A stretch of DNA of 64,000 nt from CAXBNB01 sp040222275 (GTDB taxonomy: Bacteria; Bacteroidota; Bacteroidia; Cytophagales; Cyclobacteriaceae), in assembly GCA_040222275.1 (NCBI GenBank), contig JAVKDJ010000019.1, positions 9,386 through 73,385 of the forward strand. Reading direction: 5' to 3'. This document shows, piece after piece, positions 52,747-62,300 of the stretch. Numbering within the stretch: position 1 is the stretch's first letter; each line of letters opens with the position of its first letter. The translations under genes and the position numbers were made by a program. Below the pieces are notes generated by a model. The model searched no databases, was not told the DNA's origin, and saw only the letters and a list, made by a program, of their open reading frames with translations.

Positions 52747-53262
52747 TTATTTGGGGGGCAATTCCGGGTATGGGATGATGGATTCCACGAGCAGGTTTAC
52801 CCCACTACGGCTCATCAGGGTTAAAGTAATGATAATAGCGCTCACGATGATGGCCACCCCAATATTGTTGTTTCTTATTTCCTTGAATTCATCTATCGGG
52901 GTAAGGTAGGAATAAAACACTACCCCAGACAGGCTAATGAAAATACCCATTAGCAGAGCAATAGTGACGTACAAGGCCCCATACCCGAGAAAATGTGACA
53001 TCAATTCGAAGGTAGTGTCTGCGGTATTGAGCAGGAGCCTGAAGGACGAAATAATCGGCTGGATAACACTGCTGACCATCAACCCAACTGCAAACAAAAT
53101 ACTCGCTACAAAAATACTGAATGAAGTATTGCTATGGACTATACCCAGTTTTTTCCGCCCAAAATAGTCCAATATTTTGTAAGTAGCATAAAGGATTATG
53201 ACACCTATACTCAATGCACTGAGTATTTCGGTGATTGCCAACAAAGCTATATTGTAGTTCAT
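52747..53262 (-). CDS. DUF350-domain membrane protein
   Basis: The 171-residue protein has four hydrophobic segments. SFSIFVASILFAVGLMVSSVIQP matches the DUF350 (UPF0719) signature, and the paired-helix topology is duplicated. Function unknown in the family. It lies 29 bases after the menD stop on the same strand, so it may share that transcript. Confidence 0.8.
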   Translation of the reverse strand: MNYNIALLAITEILSALSIGVIILYATYKILDYFGRKKLGIVHSNTSFSIFVASILFAVGLMVSSVIQPIISSFRLLLNTADTTFELMSHFLGYGALYVTIALLMGIFISLSGVVFYSYLTPIDEFKEIRNNNIGVAIIVSAIIITLTLMSRSGVNLLVESIIPYPELPPK

Positions 53263-53291
53263 GTCTGGGTTCGTTTGTATTGGAAAACCAG

Positions 53292-54983
53292 TTAATTGAA
53301 CTGGCTAAGGGTGCCAATTATTTCCTGATAAACCTGTTTGTTCACGGCTTTATCTGTTTCTATTTCAAGTATAAATGGCCTGTCAGTGGGTTCTCCAAGT
53401 GCCCCAATACCCTCAGAAAGCCCCTGAAAGTTGGTGCAAAGCCTGTATTTCAAATCAAATTCCAAAGCCAATGGACGGGCTGTTAAATTTTGCTCCGTTT
53501 CGAAAAACTCCTTCAATTCCGGTTGCCTGGAGGGGCCATCGATCATGCCAAATATACCACCGCCATGGTTGTTGAACAAAATCACTTTGAGGTTTGCTGG
53601 TAGGTAGTTGTGCCAAAAGCCATTCCTATCGTAGAAGAAGGCAATATCTCCAATGAGCAGGTACACTTCCCTGTCAGTAGATAATGCCGCACCTAGCGCA
53701 GTACTCACAGAGCCATCTATACCACTGGTTCCCCGATTGGCAAATACCTCTATACCCTTTTTGTGATCAAGCCCAATAAAATTGGCATAGCGAACTGCCA
53801 TGCTATTGGCCAGGTGCAGGTCTATATGGCCGGGCAGGGAATCCATCACCAGTTTAAAGGCTTTAAATTCACTAAATTCACCACTTTCATGAAGGTTGCT
53901 GTGCAGTGTTCTTTTAGTCCTGGTGTTTTCATTTTGCCAGAAATCGAAAAATCCCTGATCGGCTGCCCTTGTTTTCTTTTGGGCAAAATAGCTGAAAAAC
54001 TCAAACGGATTGCACCTCACAATTTTCGTGAGGCTTTGAAAAGTATCAGCCACGTCATGGGCAGACTGTATATGCCAGTGATGGTCTGGGCTTACCTGAC
54101 GCAGGAAGACCTTCAGGTTTTTTGAAATCACCGATTTACCATAGGTAATCACCAGATCAGGTTTAAGCTCGTCATAGTTTGACTTGTGCTTCAAAAAGGC
54201 ATCCTGGCAGGTGATCACCTCAGACACCTCGTTTAGGTTGGATATAATGTCCGAAACTACTGGAATCCTGAATTTTTTAGAAACTTCGGAAAGCAACCTG
54301 TTCAGCTCATGGCTAAATTTGCCCTGACCCCCAATGATCAGTATTTTATCAAAATCATCTGGTTTTTCCTGTTCATGCCATTTCAGCGATTCATGTTTGA
54401 ATGTGGCAATGTTTGTAATTTTTAACTCATCAGAAAAACTGATGATTTCATCATCTTCAGGGTAGAAAGGTTCCCTCAAGGGGACGTTTAGGTGTACAGG
54501 CCCCTGTGGAAACTCCAAAGTGGTATTGATCGATTCATTGATCATTCGGTGGCAATGCCAAAGTACGTCCTTGTGGTGGTAATCAGAAGGAAAAACGAAG
54601 GCCTTTTTCACATGCCTGCCAAAAATATTTTCCTGATAGATGGTTTGCCCATCCAGCTGTCCGATCCATTCCTGTGGCCGGTCAGCAGTGATAATGAAGA
54701 GGGGGATTTGGGCGAAAAAAGCTTCAGCTACGGCTGGCGCAAAATTGTAGGCAGCAGAACCCGATGTACACACCAGCACCACGGGTGTTTTGGATTTCAT
54801 CGCCATGCCGAGGGCAATGAAACCAGCAGACCGCTCATCAGAGACCGAAAAGCATTCCATTTCCGGATGGCGGGAGAAAGCCAATGTCAGTGGCGCATTT
54901 CTAGATCCAGGGCAGATGATGGCCCTTTTGATACCTTTTCTGTGACATATTTCTGCTATGTCGGCAACAGGTTGTAGCACCAT
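53292..54983 (-). CDS. menD: 2-succinyl-5-enolpyruvyl-6-hydroxy-3-cyclohexene-1-carboxylate synthase
   Basis: The 563-residue thiamine-diphosphate enzyme of menaquinone synthesis has the N-terminal ICPGSRNAPLTLAFSRHP, SVSDERSAGFIALGMA, CTSGSAAYNFAPAVAEA, and TADRPQEW. The ThDP-binding segment is GDIAFFYDRNGFW (GDxx..N). It joins isochorismate and 2-oxoglutarate. The isochorismate synthase gene precedes it by 11 bases. Menaquinone is the respiratory quinone of most Bacteroidota. Confidence 0.95.
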   Translation of the reverse strand: MVLQPVADIAEICHRKGIKRAIICPGSRNAPLTLAFSRHPEMECFSVSDERSAGFIALGMAMKSKTPVVLVCTSGSAAYNFAPAVAEAFFAQIPLFIITADRPQEWIGQLDGQTIYQENIFGRHVKKAFVFPSDYHHKDVLWHCHRMINESINTTLEFPQGPVHLNVPLREPFYPEDDEIISFSDELKITNIATFKHESLKWHEQEKPDDFDKILIIGGQGKFSHELNRLLSEVSKKFRIPVVSDIISNLNEVSEVITCQDAFLKHKSNYDELKPDLVITYGKSVISKNLKVFLRQVSPDHHWHIQSAHDVADTFQSLTKIVRCNPFEFFSYFAQKKTRAADQGFFDFWQNENTRTKRTLHSNLHESGEFSEFKAFKLVMDSLPGHIDLHLANSMAVRYANFIGLDHKKGIEVFANRGTSGIDGSVSTALGAALSTDREVYLLIGDIAFFYDRNGFWHNYLPANLKVILFNNHGGGIFGMIDGPSRQPELKEFFETEQNLTARPLALEFDLKYRLCTNFQGLSEGIGALGEPTDRPFILEIETDKAVNKQVYQEIIGTLSQFN

Positions 54984-54994
54984 GGGCTAAAAAA

Positions 54995-56212
54995 TTATTG
55001 AATTACGTTTAGCAGTGTTTGAAATTTCATTTCAGTTTCGAGCCACTCATGTTCAGGGTCACTGTCTTCTGTTACCCCGGCCCCCGCAAAAAGTACCGCC
55101 CTGTTTTTGAGGATGTGCATGCACCTGAGGTTGACAAACAAGCTGGTATTGTTTTCAATATTGGACGGCCCCAGGTACCCGCTAAAATAGGAGCGGTCAA
55201 AACCCTCTTTTTCTTTCAAAAACTTAGCAGCGGGCTTCATTGGCATTCCACAAACTGCCGATGTGGGGTGCAACAAGTCGAGCATTGCCGTTCCCAGAAG
55301 CGGGTAGTTCACTTCGTCCATGTTCACTGTGTACTCAGTTTTCAGGTGGATAAGGTTGCCTGCTTTCACTGTTTTAGGGCCATATTCGCTAAACTCCCTC
55401 AACCTGATACTTTTAAAGCAATTGATTATATACCTGCTCACAAGGGCCTGTTCTTCTATTTCTTTTTGGGTCCAGGCTGCCTTGGACAATTCGAAATCAT
55501 GTGGGATATTCTGGGTACCCGCAAGGGCTTCAGTCCTGAAAGTCTGATTGTCTTTGATCGACAGCAGCAATTCCGGAGTGGCACCCATCCACAATCCTCC
55601 ATTTGGCACGAATACCAAAGAGATGAACGCATTTTCATAAACCCCGCAAAGCTTCAAAAACTCCTTAACAGGTTTAAAATTTTGTGATAAGGTTATTTGC
55701 TTGTTTCTTGAGGGGACTATTTTTTGATAGCTACCAGAACTTATGGCTTCTATGGATTCTTCCACCAGGTTTTTGAACTCTTCTTTGTTCTTTTCCCTGA
55801 CTTTGGCATTTTCCAGGAAATCGGATACTTCAAATCCATTCAGGTCTGCAGTCATTTCGTCGAACTGCTTTTTAAAAGAATCCACGGCTTCCGTATCGTT
55901 GAAAGAAGGGCTTACCCGTATGTCTTGCCCTAAAGAATCCAATACCATATCGGCCTGGATAAAGTGCGCTGGGTTAGAATCACATTCGTCAAAAGGAACG
56001 AAAAAGAAACCAGGAGGGGCAGTTTCCAGTTCATCGGGGTAAAAGCTGTTTTTTTCTAGCTGGCACACTGCAATTATTTGTTCAGACCTTGGCCTTCTCC
56101 AAATTGCCAGAGGCAGGTTGGATTTTATTCCTGTATTGAAAAATAAATCCAGCTTTTCATGAAATGTAAGCCTTTCCTGATCTGTATTTGTCTTTGCTGA
56201 AGCGTCATTCAT
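54995..56212 (-). CDS. menF: Isochorismate synthase
   Basis: This 405-residue chorismate-utilising enzyme has the C-terminal motifs KIVPSRNKQI, LLSIKDNQTFRTEALAGTQ, NLIHLKTEYTV, LHPTSAVCGMPMKPAAKFL, RSYFSGYLGP and FAGAGVTEDSDPEHEWLETEMKFQTLL. Position directly before menD assigns it to menaquinone rather than siderophore or tryptophan synthesis. Chorismate is shared with the trpE branch at 5130. Confidence 0.93.
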   Translation of the reverse strand: MNDASAKTNTDQERLTFHEKLDLFFNTGIKSNLPLAIWRRPRSEQIIAVCQLEKNSFYPDELETAPPGFFFVPFDECDSNPAHFIQADMVLDSLGQDIRVSPSFNDTEAVDSFKKQFDEMTADLNGFEVSDFLENAKVREKNKEEFKNLVEESIEAISSGSYQKIVPSRNKQITLSQNFKPVKEFLKLCGVYENAFISLVFVPNGGLWMGATPELLLSIKDNQTFRTEALAGTQNIPHDFELSKAAWTQKEIEEQALVSRYIINCFKSIRLREFSEYGPKTVKAGNLIHLKTEYTVNMDEVNYPLLGTAMLDLLHPTSAVCGMPMKPAAKFLKEKEGFDRSYFSGYLGPSNIENNTSLFVNLRCMHILKNRAVLFAGAGVTEDSDPEHEWLETEMKFQTLLNVIQ

Positions 56213-56333
56213 AATTCACCACTCTGCATCTTTCTTTTGACCTTATTTCTATTTGCGAATTTAATATATCTCTTCGCCAGATACCCTAATTTCAGCAGGA
56301 AATCTACAAGTCAGGGTTGCCATGTCCGTAGCA

Positions 56334-56759
56334 CTATCCTGCTTTTTTATCAATCACTGCTATGGTTATCCTGCTGATACACACCAACTGATCTTCTTCA
56401 TTGGAGATTTTGATTTCCCATACCTGCGTTTTTTTGCCTACATGCACAGGTCGGGCTACACCCACCACAAAGCCTTTTTTTGCAGCCCTGATGTGATTGG
56501 CATTGATTTCCAGGCCTACACAACTTTGCGTGTTCATATCCGTCAGCATGACGGCACCAATACTGCCCATGGTTTCCGCCAAGGTAACTGAAGCCCCGCC
56601 ATGGAGTAGCCCGAGTGGCTGCACCGTTCGGTGGTCCACAGGCATTCGTGCTTTGATGTAATCATCTCCAATTTCGGTGAATTCTATGCCAATATGACCC
56701 ACCATCGAATTTTTGGAAAATTCATTCATTCCCTCCACAGTAAAATCTTTATTGAACAT
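56334..56759 (-). CDS. Hotdog-fold thioesterase, candidate 1,4-dihydroxy-2-naphthoyl-CoA hydrolase
   Basis: The 141-residue PaaI/YbgC-type thioesterase has LGLLHGGASVTLAETMGSIGA (the hotdog HGG..xxE helix) and GLEINANHIRAAKKGFVVG. It precedes menF by 121 bases. Bacteria with classical menaquinone synthesis need a DHNA-CoA hydrolase (MenI), usually a hotdog enzyme, so context suggests that role; a general aromatic acyl-CoA thioesterase is the alternative. It begins 55 bases from the divergent phosphatase. Confidence 0.85.
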   Translation of the reverse strand: MFNKDFTVEGMNEFSKNSMVGHIGIEFTEIGDDYIKARMPVDHRTVQPLGLLHGGASVTLAETMGSIGAVMLTDMNTQSCVGLEINANHIRAAKKGFVVGVARPVHVGKKTQVWEIKISNEEDQLVCISRITIAVIDKKAG

Positions 56760-56814
56760 ATCGATTGGTTATTTGTTTTATATTCGCAACTCTACAAACA
56801 AAGCCACAATTCGA

Positions 56815-57441
56815 TTGAAAAACAAAAAAATTTATTTGGTCAGGCATGGCCAGACAGACTTCAATAAAAACAACATGGTACAGGGAAGAGGGATAAACTC
56901 TTCCATCAATGAAACGGGAAGGAGTCAAGCTGATAAGTTTTACAAGGCCTACAAAGATGTGGGATTTGATAAAATTTATGTTTCATCATTAAAACGGACC
57001 AAAGAATCGGTAAATCAATTTATACAAGAAGGTATTTCCTATGAGCAATTGCCTGGGTTGGACGAGATAAGCTGGGGAGACCATGAAGGTCAACAGTTTG
57101 ATCCTGCAATGCATCAAAAGTATCTGGAATGTTTGGAAAGCTGGGCAGAAGGTGACCTGGATGTGGCAGTAAGTGGGGGGGAGTCTCCCAAAGAGGTAAT
57201 GGCTAGACAAAAGGAAAGCATAGAGCACATTCTATCGAGAGAGGATGAGCAGACCATATTGATATGTAGTCATGGCAGGGCCATAAGGATATTGGTATGC
57301 TGGCTACTCAACTATCCTTTGCATAAAATGGATGTATTTAAGCACCAAAACCTATGCCTCTATGAACTAACCTATACAGGTAGTATGTTTTCTGTAGATA
57401 AGGCCAATGATACTGCCCATTTGAATGGTTCATTGAATTGA
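56815..57441 (+). CDS. Histidine phosphatase family protein
   Basis: The 208-residue phosphoglycerate-mutase-like phosphatase has catalytic LVRHGQTDFN (His about 11), the family phrase LDEISWGDHEGQ, and second histidine in ICSHGRAIRI. I choose TTG at 56815, which gives MKNKKIYLVRHGQ. An upstream in-frame ATG at 56713 would overlap the divergent thioesterase gene and add an unlikely segment. The substrate (phosphosugar, phosphoserine, or a menaquinone/cobalamin intermediate) is unknown. Confidence 0.87.
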   Translation: MKNKKIYLVRHGQTDFNKNNMVQGRGINSSINETGRSQADKFYKAYKDVGFDKIYVSSLKRTKESVNQFIQEGISYEQLPGLDEISWGDHEGQQFDPAMHQKYLECLESWAEGDLDVAVSGGESPKEVMARQKESIEHILSREDEQTILICSHGRAIRILVCWLLNYPLHKMDVFKHQNLCLYELTYTGSMFSVDKANDTAHLNGSLN

Positions 57442-57595
57442 ACCAGCCAGTTGTGTCGGTACCTTCAACACGGCCAGAAACCGCTGCGCAAACCCTTCCT
57501 GATATCAGATCATAATATTTTGAATAAATTTAACCGATATGATGGAATATCTATTTTATTTGTAACTTAGAATTTATTGATAACCACAACCATAT

Positions 57596-58855
57596 ATGAT
57601 GACCTTTGGATCGTACCTTAAAGATAGAAATGCTTATGTTTTTGCTGGGGAACCATTAACCATTCATACCGACTACTACAATTGTTTTCTTCAAAAGGCG
57701 ATAGAAGACCTTGGTCAATATATTGATGTCCACACCATTCTTGTCAATTCTGCACAGGAAGTTGTTTACAGCCAATTAGTTAATTACTTCAAAAAGAACC
57801 CAAGGTGGAATGTAGAGGAAAGGAAAAAGAAAGTAGAGGAGTTTTATAGTTTTTGCGGTTTTGGGAAGATCAATCTCAAAAATGTACATCCCAAAGGAGG
57901 ATATATTGAGACAGATAGCGAGCATTATGCCCTGGCATGGAAGCGTATCTATGGAGAACGAAAAGAGGAACAAGATGGTGTGGCCTACTTTCTCATGGGT
58001 TTTTTATGTGGAGCTACAGAAGCCATCCACAATATTGCCCTGGGTACATTTGATGCCAAGCAAATAAGGTGTATTTCCAAGGGGGAAGCCACTACCCGGA
58101 TTGATGTTTTTCGTGGTTTGAGGAAAAAGTTGCAAAAATCAGTGGGAGAGGGCGAAATTCAGGTGTTCGCTGACATGCCCATGGCAACCGAAACTACCAT
58201 CGACTACTCAAAGATAATAGATACGGTACTTGCGAACCAGGTACAAGGGGATGATGAAACCGGTATTATGAATGCATTTGGCAGCAATATTACCCGTCAT
58301 TATTCCAACTACTACAGCCTGATTTGTGTGCGCGTGTTGATGGATTTAGAAAAGAAATACAAAAGGGAGGGGGTAGCTAAAGCCAAGGCCATAATGATCC
58401 AATCCGCCCTTATGAGCGCATTTCACCTGATAGGCAATTTAATTTCTTCCAAAGAATGGAAGGATATTATCAACCTAAGTGTAAACAGCACAGATGATCA
58501 ATTGCATGGTATTCTGGCCTTCATCAACACCCTGGGTTGGGGCAAATGGGAAGTGGAGAGATTTAACCCATCGGGTAAGACAACATTCAATATTACCAGT
58601 AGCAGCGAGTCCAATGCTTTTCTCAAAATGGTGGGCAAAACCAAAGCACCCATCTGCTTCTTTTTGGAAGGCATGGTGACTGGTATTATGAACATGGTGT
58701 ACAATACGAGGCTCACCCCAGAAACAACCCTTAATGAAGATTTGTTCAACACAGTGTTCAAAGCAGACAATAGGTATGTGGTGGTGGAAGCCAAGACCCG
58801 CATGATGGGTGAGGAATCCGATCGCTTTACAGTAAGCAGAAAGGAAACCGCCTAA
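57596..58855 (+). CDS. Protein with two V4R-like (4-vinyl reductase) domains
   Basis: The 419-residue, soluble-looking protein has no signal peptide. Residues about 60-180 and 295-415 each follow the V4R pattern: central Gly-rich strands and a helix (YFLMGFLCGATEAI; FFLEGMVTGIMNMV), then a terminal strand (IRCISKGEATTRIDVF; KTRMMGEESDRFTV). The first copy keeps a Cys at the usual metal/ligand-near position, the second has none. V4R domains bind small hydrophobic ligands or tetrapyrrole-like compounds and occur in regulators such as XylR. No DNA-binding domain is visible, so a sensory or scaffolding role is inferred. Confidence 0.7.
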   Translation: MMTFGSYLKDRNAYVFAGEPLTIHTDYYNCFLQKAIEDLGQYIDVHTILVNSAQEVVYSQLVNYFKKNPRWNVEERKKKVEEFYSFCGFGKINLKNVHPKGGYIETDSEHYALAWKRIYGERKEEQDGVAYFLMGFLCGATEAIHNIALGTFDAKQIRCISKGEATTRIDVFRGLRKKLQKSVGEGEIQVFADMPMATETTIDYSKIIDTVLANQVQGDDETGIMNAFGSNITRHYSNYYSLICVRVLMDLEKKYKREGVAKAKAIMIQSALMSAFHLIGNLISSKEWKDIINLSVNSTDDQLHGILAFINTLGWGKWEVERFNPSGKTTFNITSSSESNAFLKMVGKTKAPICFFLEGMVTGIMNMVYNTRLTPETTLNEDLFNTVFKADNRYVVVEAKTRMMGEESDRFTVSRKETA

Positions 58856-59388
58856 TTCGGACCACCCCTTTTACGAGGATGACGGTTTATAGCCCTCAAG
58901 GGCAAAGTCCTTCCAATTGTATAAAATTTTCTAATAGAATGGGTTAACCGACTTTGTCAGGTTATAAACCATCGCCCTGTTTTGTGCCCGCCGGAGAGGT
59001 AGGTCTCCACTTATAAGAGCCGTATTTGAGAATGTTTGTGGGGACATCAGCCTGGCAGACATGGCAAATTTTCCACTGCCTATTATCGGATGATAATGGC
59101 CTTTCCCGAATGAGATAAACCCAATGGCTATTCAGAGATCAGAGGATCACAAAAAACCTAAGCCCAATTTCAAACAAAATGTTATTCAACAATCAAAAAA
59201 GTGATATTCGCAAGTAATTGTTGAGAGTTTAACAGAAATAGTTCATTAACTTTAGCACACAATCGAGCCCGGAATTGATGATATTTATTGGACAACCATC
59301 AAAGCAATGTTAGAAATAATCCAATTATAGGGAAGGTTATTGGCAATCCTTTATTACTGCTTCCATTTCTTTTTTTGAAAATCACGAT
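58856..59388. other. 533-bp intergenic region upstream of the giant surface protein gene
   Basis: No supportable ORF or RNA gene was found. TAACTTTA near 59249 is one mismatch from TAnnTTTG; if used it would leave a leader of about 125 bases. The rest shows no clear repeat or hairpin. Confidence 0.4.
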
Positions 59389-62300
59389 ATGAAACGATTG
59401 ATTCTGTTGCCGTTGCTATGTCTTGGGCTCACAACTTCCTCACTGGCCCAATGGGTAGATTGGCAAAAAGTAGTGGCATCAGACCGCTTTGAAAATGACC
59501 AGTTTGGTTTTTCAGCGGCCATATCAGGCGACTATGCCATAGTGGGGGCCTATTATGAGAATGCCACTTTTGTGGATTCATTTACCCCTGGTTACGGTGC
59601 TGCATATATTTTAAAAAAAGGGGCAGACGGTACCTGGCAGGAAATTAAAAAGCTGGTGGCATCAGACAGGAGCGCAGGCGATTTATTTGGTATTTCAGTA
59701 GCTATTTCCGGGGACTATGCCATAGTTGGGGCCTCCGGTGTGGACAAAAGTTCCATAGAAACAGCCTCGGGAGCGGCATATATTTTTTATAAAGATCAGG
59801 GCGGCACAAACAATTGGGGCGAAGTGAAAAAAATAGCCCCTGATGAAACGAATAAAAGCGACTTATTCGGCATTTCTGTTTCCATTTCACAAAACCATGT
59901 ACTGATAGGGGCAAAGGGAGATGAAAAATCCGAACCTGATGATGATCTGGAAGGATCGGGATCGGCTTATTTTTTCAGCAAAGATTTCGGAGGACCTGAC
60001 AATTGGGGACTCGTGAAAAAGGTGGTTTCCGGTAGCCGTACATTAGAGGGAAATTTTGGCAATTCCGTTACTATTTATGGAAACTACGCGGCAGTAGGGG
60101 CATACCAGGAGCATAAGGACGCACAGGGATTGAATAATCTGGATCAGTCAGGAAGTGTGTATGTTTATCAAAACATTGGAGTCGGCGAGTCAGATTGGCA
60201 ACTCATACAAAAGCTCGAAGCTTCGGACAGGCAAGAGGATGATCATTTTGGACATGCATTGGCAATGTCAGACGACTACCTGGTAGTTGGTGCACCAGAC
60301 AGGAACAATAGCACAGGCGCTGCTTATGTATTTACAAAAACCGGCGACCAGGCCTGGGATGAGCTACAACAACTGACAGCTTTTGATTACAACGGAGGCG
60401 ACCAATTTGGGTATTCTGTTGCTATTGCCAATGATTATTTGGTTATCGGGGCATACGGCCAGGACAAAGTACCAACCGCTGGCAATTGGATTTCTTCTGC
60501 CGGGGCAGCCTACCTCTATCAAAAGGATGCCAACAACTGGGGTATTTTGCAAAAACTAGTCGCGAATGATGCGGCTATGAACGACTTTTTTGGATGGTCT
60601 GTAGCTGTATCCGATAGTTATGCCTTTGTGGGTGCCAGGGCAGAAGACGAAGATAACGAGGGAGGTAACTTTTACAACAGTGCCGGGTCGGCCTACATAT
60701 ATAGTGTCTGCCAGAACTTTCCATGCTTTATGTCCACAGCCTTCACTTCTTTCAAAGAAAATGGCCAAGGCACTGTTTTGGATGTAAATGCAATCAACGA
60801 AACCGATGGTACAATGGATGCGGATATAAATTATTCCATTTCCGGAAATGATGCCAGTCATTTTTCCATTGAACCTGCTTCTGGTTTGCTCACTTTCATT
60901 TCCACTCCGGATTATGAAAATCCAACGGATATCGATTCTAATAACTATTACGAAGTTACAGTTACCGCCAGCAGCAATAAAGGCAATACCAACCAAATCC
61001 TGATTGTTCAAGTTACCGACAAAAACGAAAATCCAATTTTTGTCTCTGAAGGAACAGCAGTGTTTGAGGAAAACCAATTGACAGTTGTCCTGGATGTAGA
61101 TGCTATGGATGGGGAAGATGGTTCGATAGATGTCAACATTAGCTATGCGATAAGTGGTGAAGATGCGCATAACTTTAGTATTGATCAAACTACTGGTGAA
61201 ATTACGTTCTTGTCCCCGCCGGATTATGAAAATCCCATAGACTTCAATCAAGACAATGATTACGTGCTGATCGTGACAGCTGAGAACCTGGCAGGCCTGA
61301 AGTCGGAGCAGATGGTCATAGTTTCTGTAACAGATATTGATGATACACCGGTTATTGTAGTTTCTGCCACGTTGAACCCTTTCAGTACTTCCAGCTGTTC
61401 TTCATCACCACCGCAGGATATTAAGGTTTCGGGTGACCATCTTAAAGGGAATGTGGTAGCTGAGTCTCCTGATAGTTTTGAGTTGTCGTTGGACGACTTG
61501 TCATACAGCAATTCGATAGAAATTGTGCCTTCTGATGGTGTAGTTGAAGAGACTACAGTTTATGTACGTGCATCCATCAATGCAACGGAAGGCCTTATCA
61601 ATGAAAATATTGCTCTGCATTCAGAGGGAGCAGTTTCCCAACTGATACCCCTGGATGGCAATATTGATCCGGTGCTTACTACAGGATGGCAGCAAGCTTC
61701 CAAAATTGTAGCATCGGACCGTGAAGCTGAAGATTGGTTTGGCAGGTTTTCAGTAGGTATATCCGAAGGTTATGCCATTGTGGGGGTTGATAACAAGGAT
61801 GGGACGGAAGACAATAGCCTGGATGATTCTGGTGCGGCCTACCTCTTTAAAAAAGATGATCAGGGCCAGTGGTTTCCTGTCAAGAAGCTTATTGCAGATG
61901 ACAGGGCTTCCGATGACAACTTTGGTTATTCTGTAGCAGTCTCCGATAATTATGCGGTGGTTGGGGCATGGCAAAAGCATTATGATTATGGTGGACCAGA
62001 TCAGGTGACCTTTGCCGGGGCTGTCTATGTTTTTGAAAAGAACCAGGGAGGTCCGGACAATTGGGGGCAGGTGCAAAAGCTGTTAGCTTCCGATAGATCC
62101 GTTAGTGAATGGTTTGGCAATACAGTGGCCATTGCTGGAAATGAAATCATGGTAGGTGCCATCAGCGAAGGCAGTGTAGGATTAAGGCAATCTGGGGCAG
62201 TATATGTTTTTCGCAATGATATTGACCCTGGAACGTGGACTGAGTTTCAAAAATTAAAAGCATCCGATCAGGAAGCCAGGGACCTCTTTGGCAACTCTAT

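Noticed and set aside
56713..56814. Upstream ATG for the histidine phosphatase
   Set aside because: It would overlap the divergent thioesterase gene and add a segment foreign to the family; TTG at 56815 gives the standard N-terminus.
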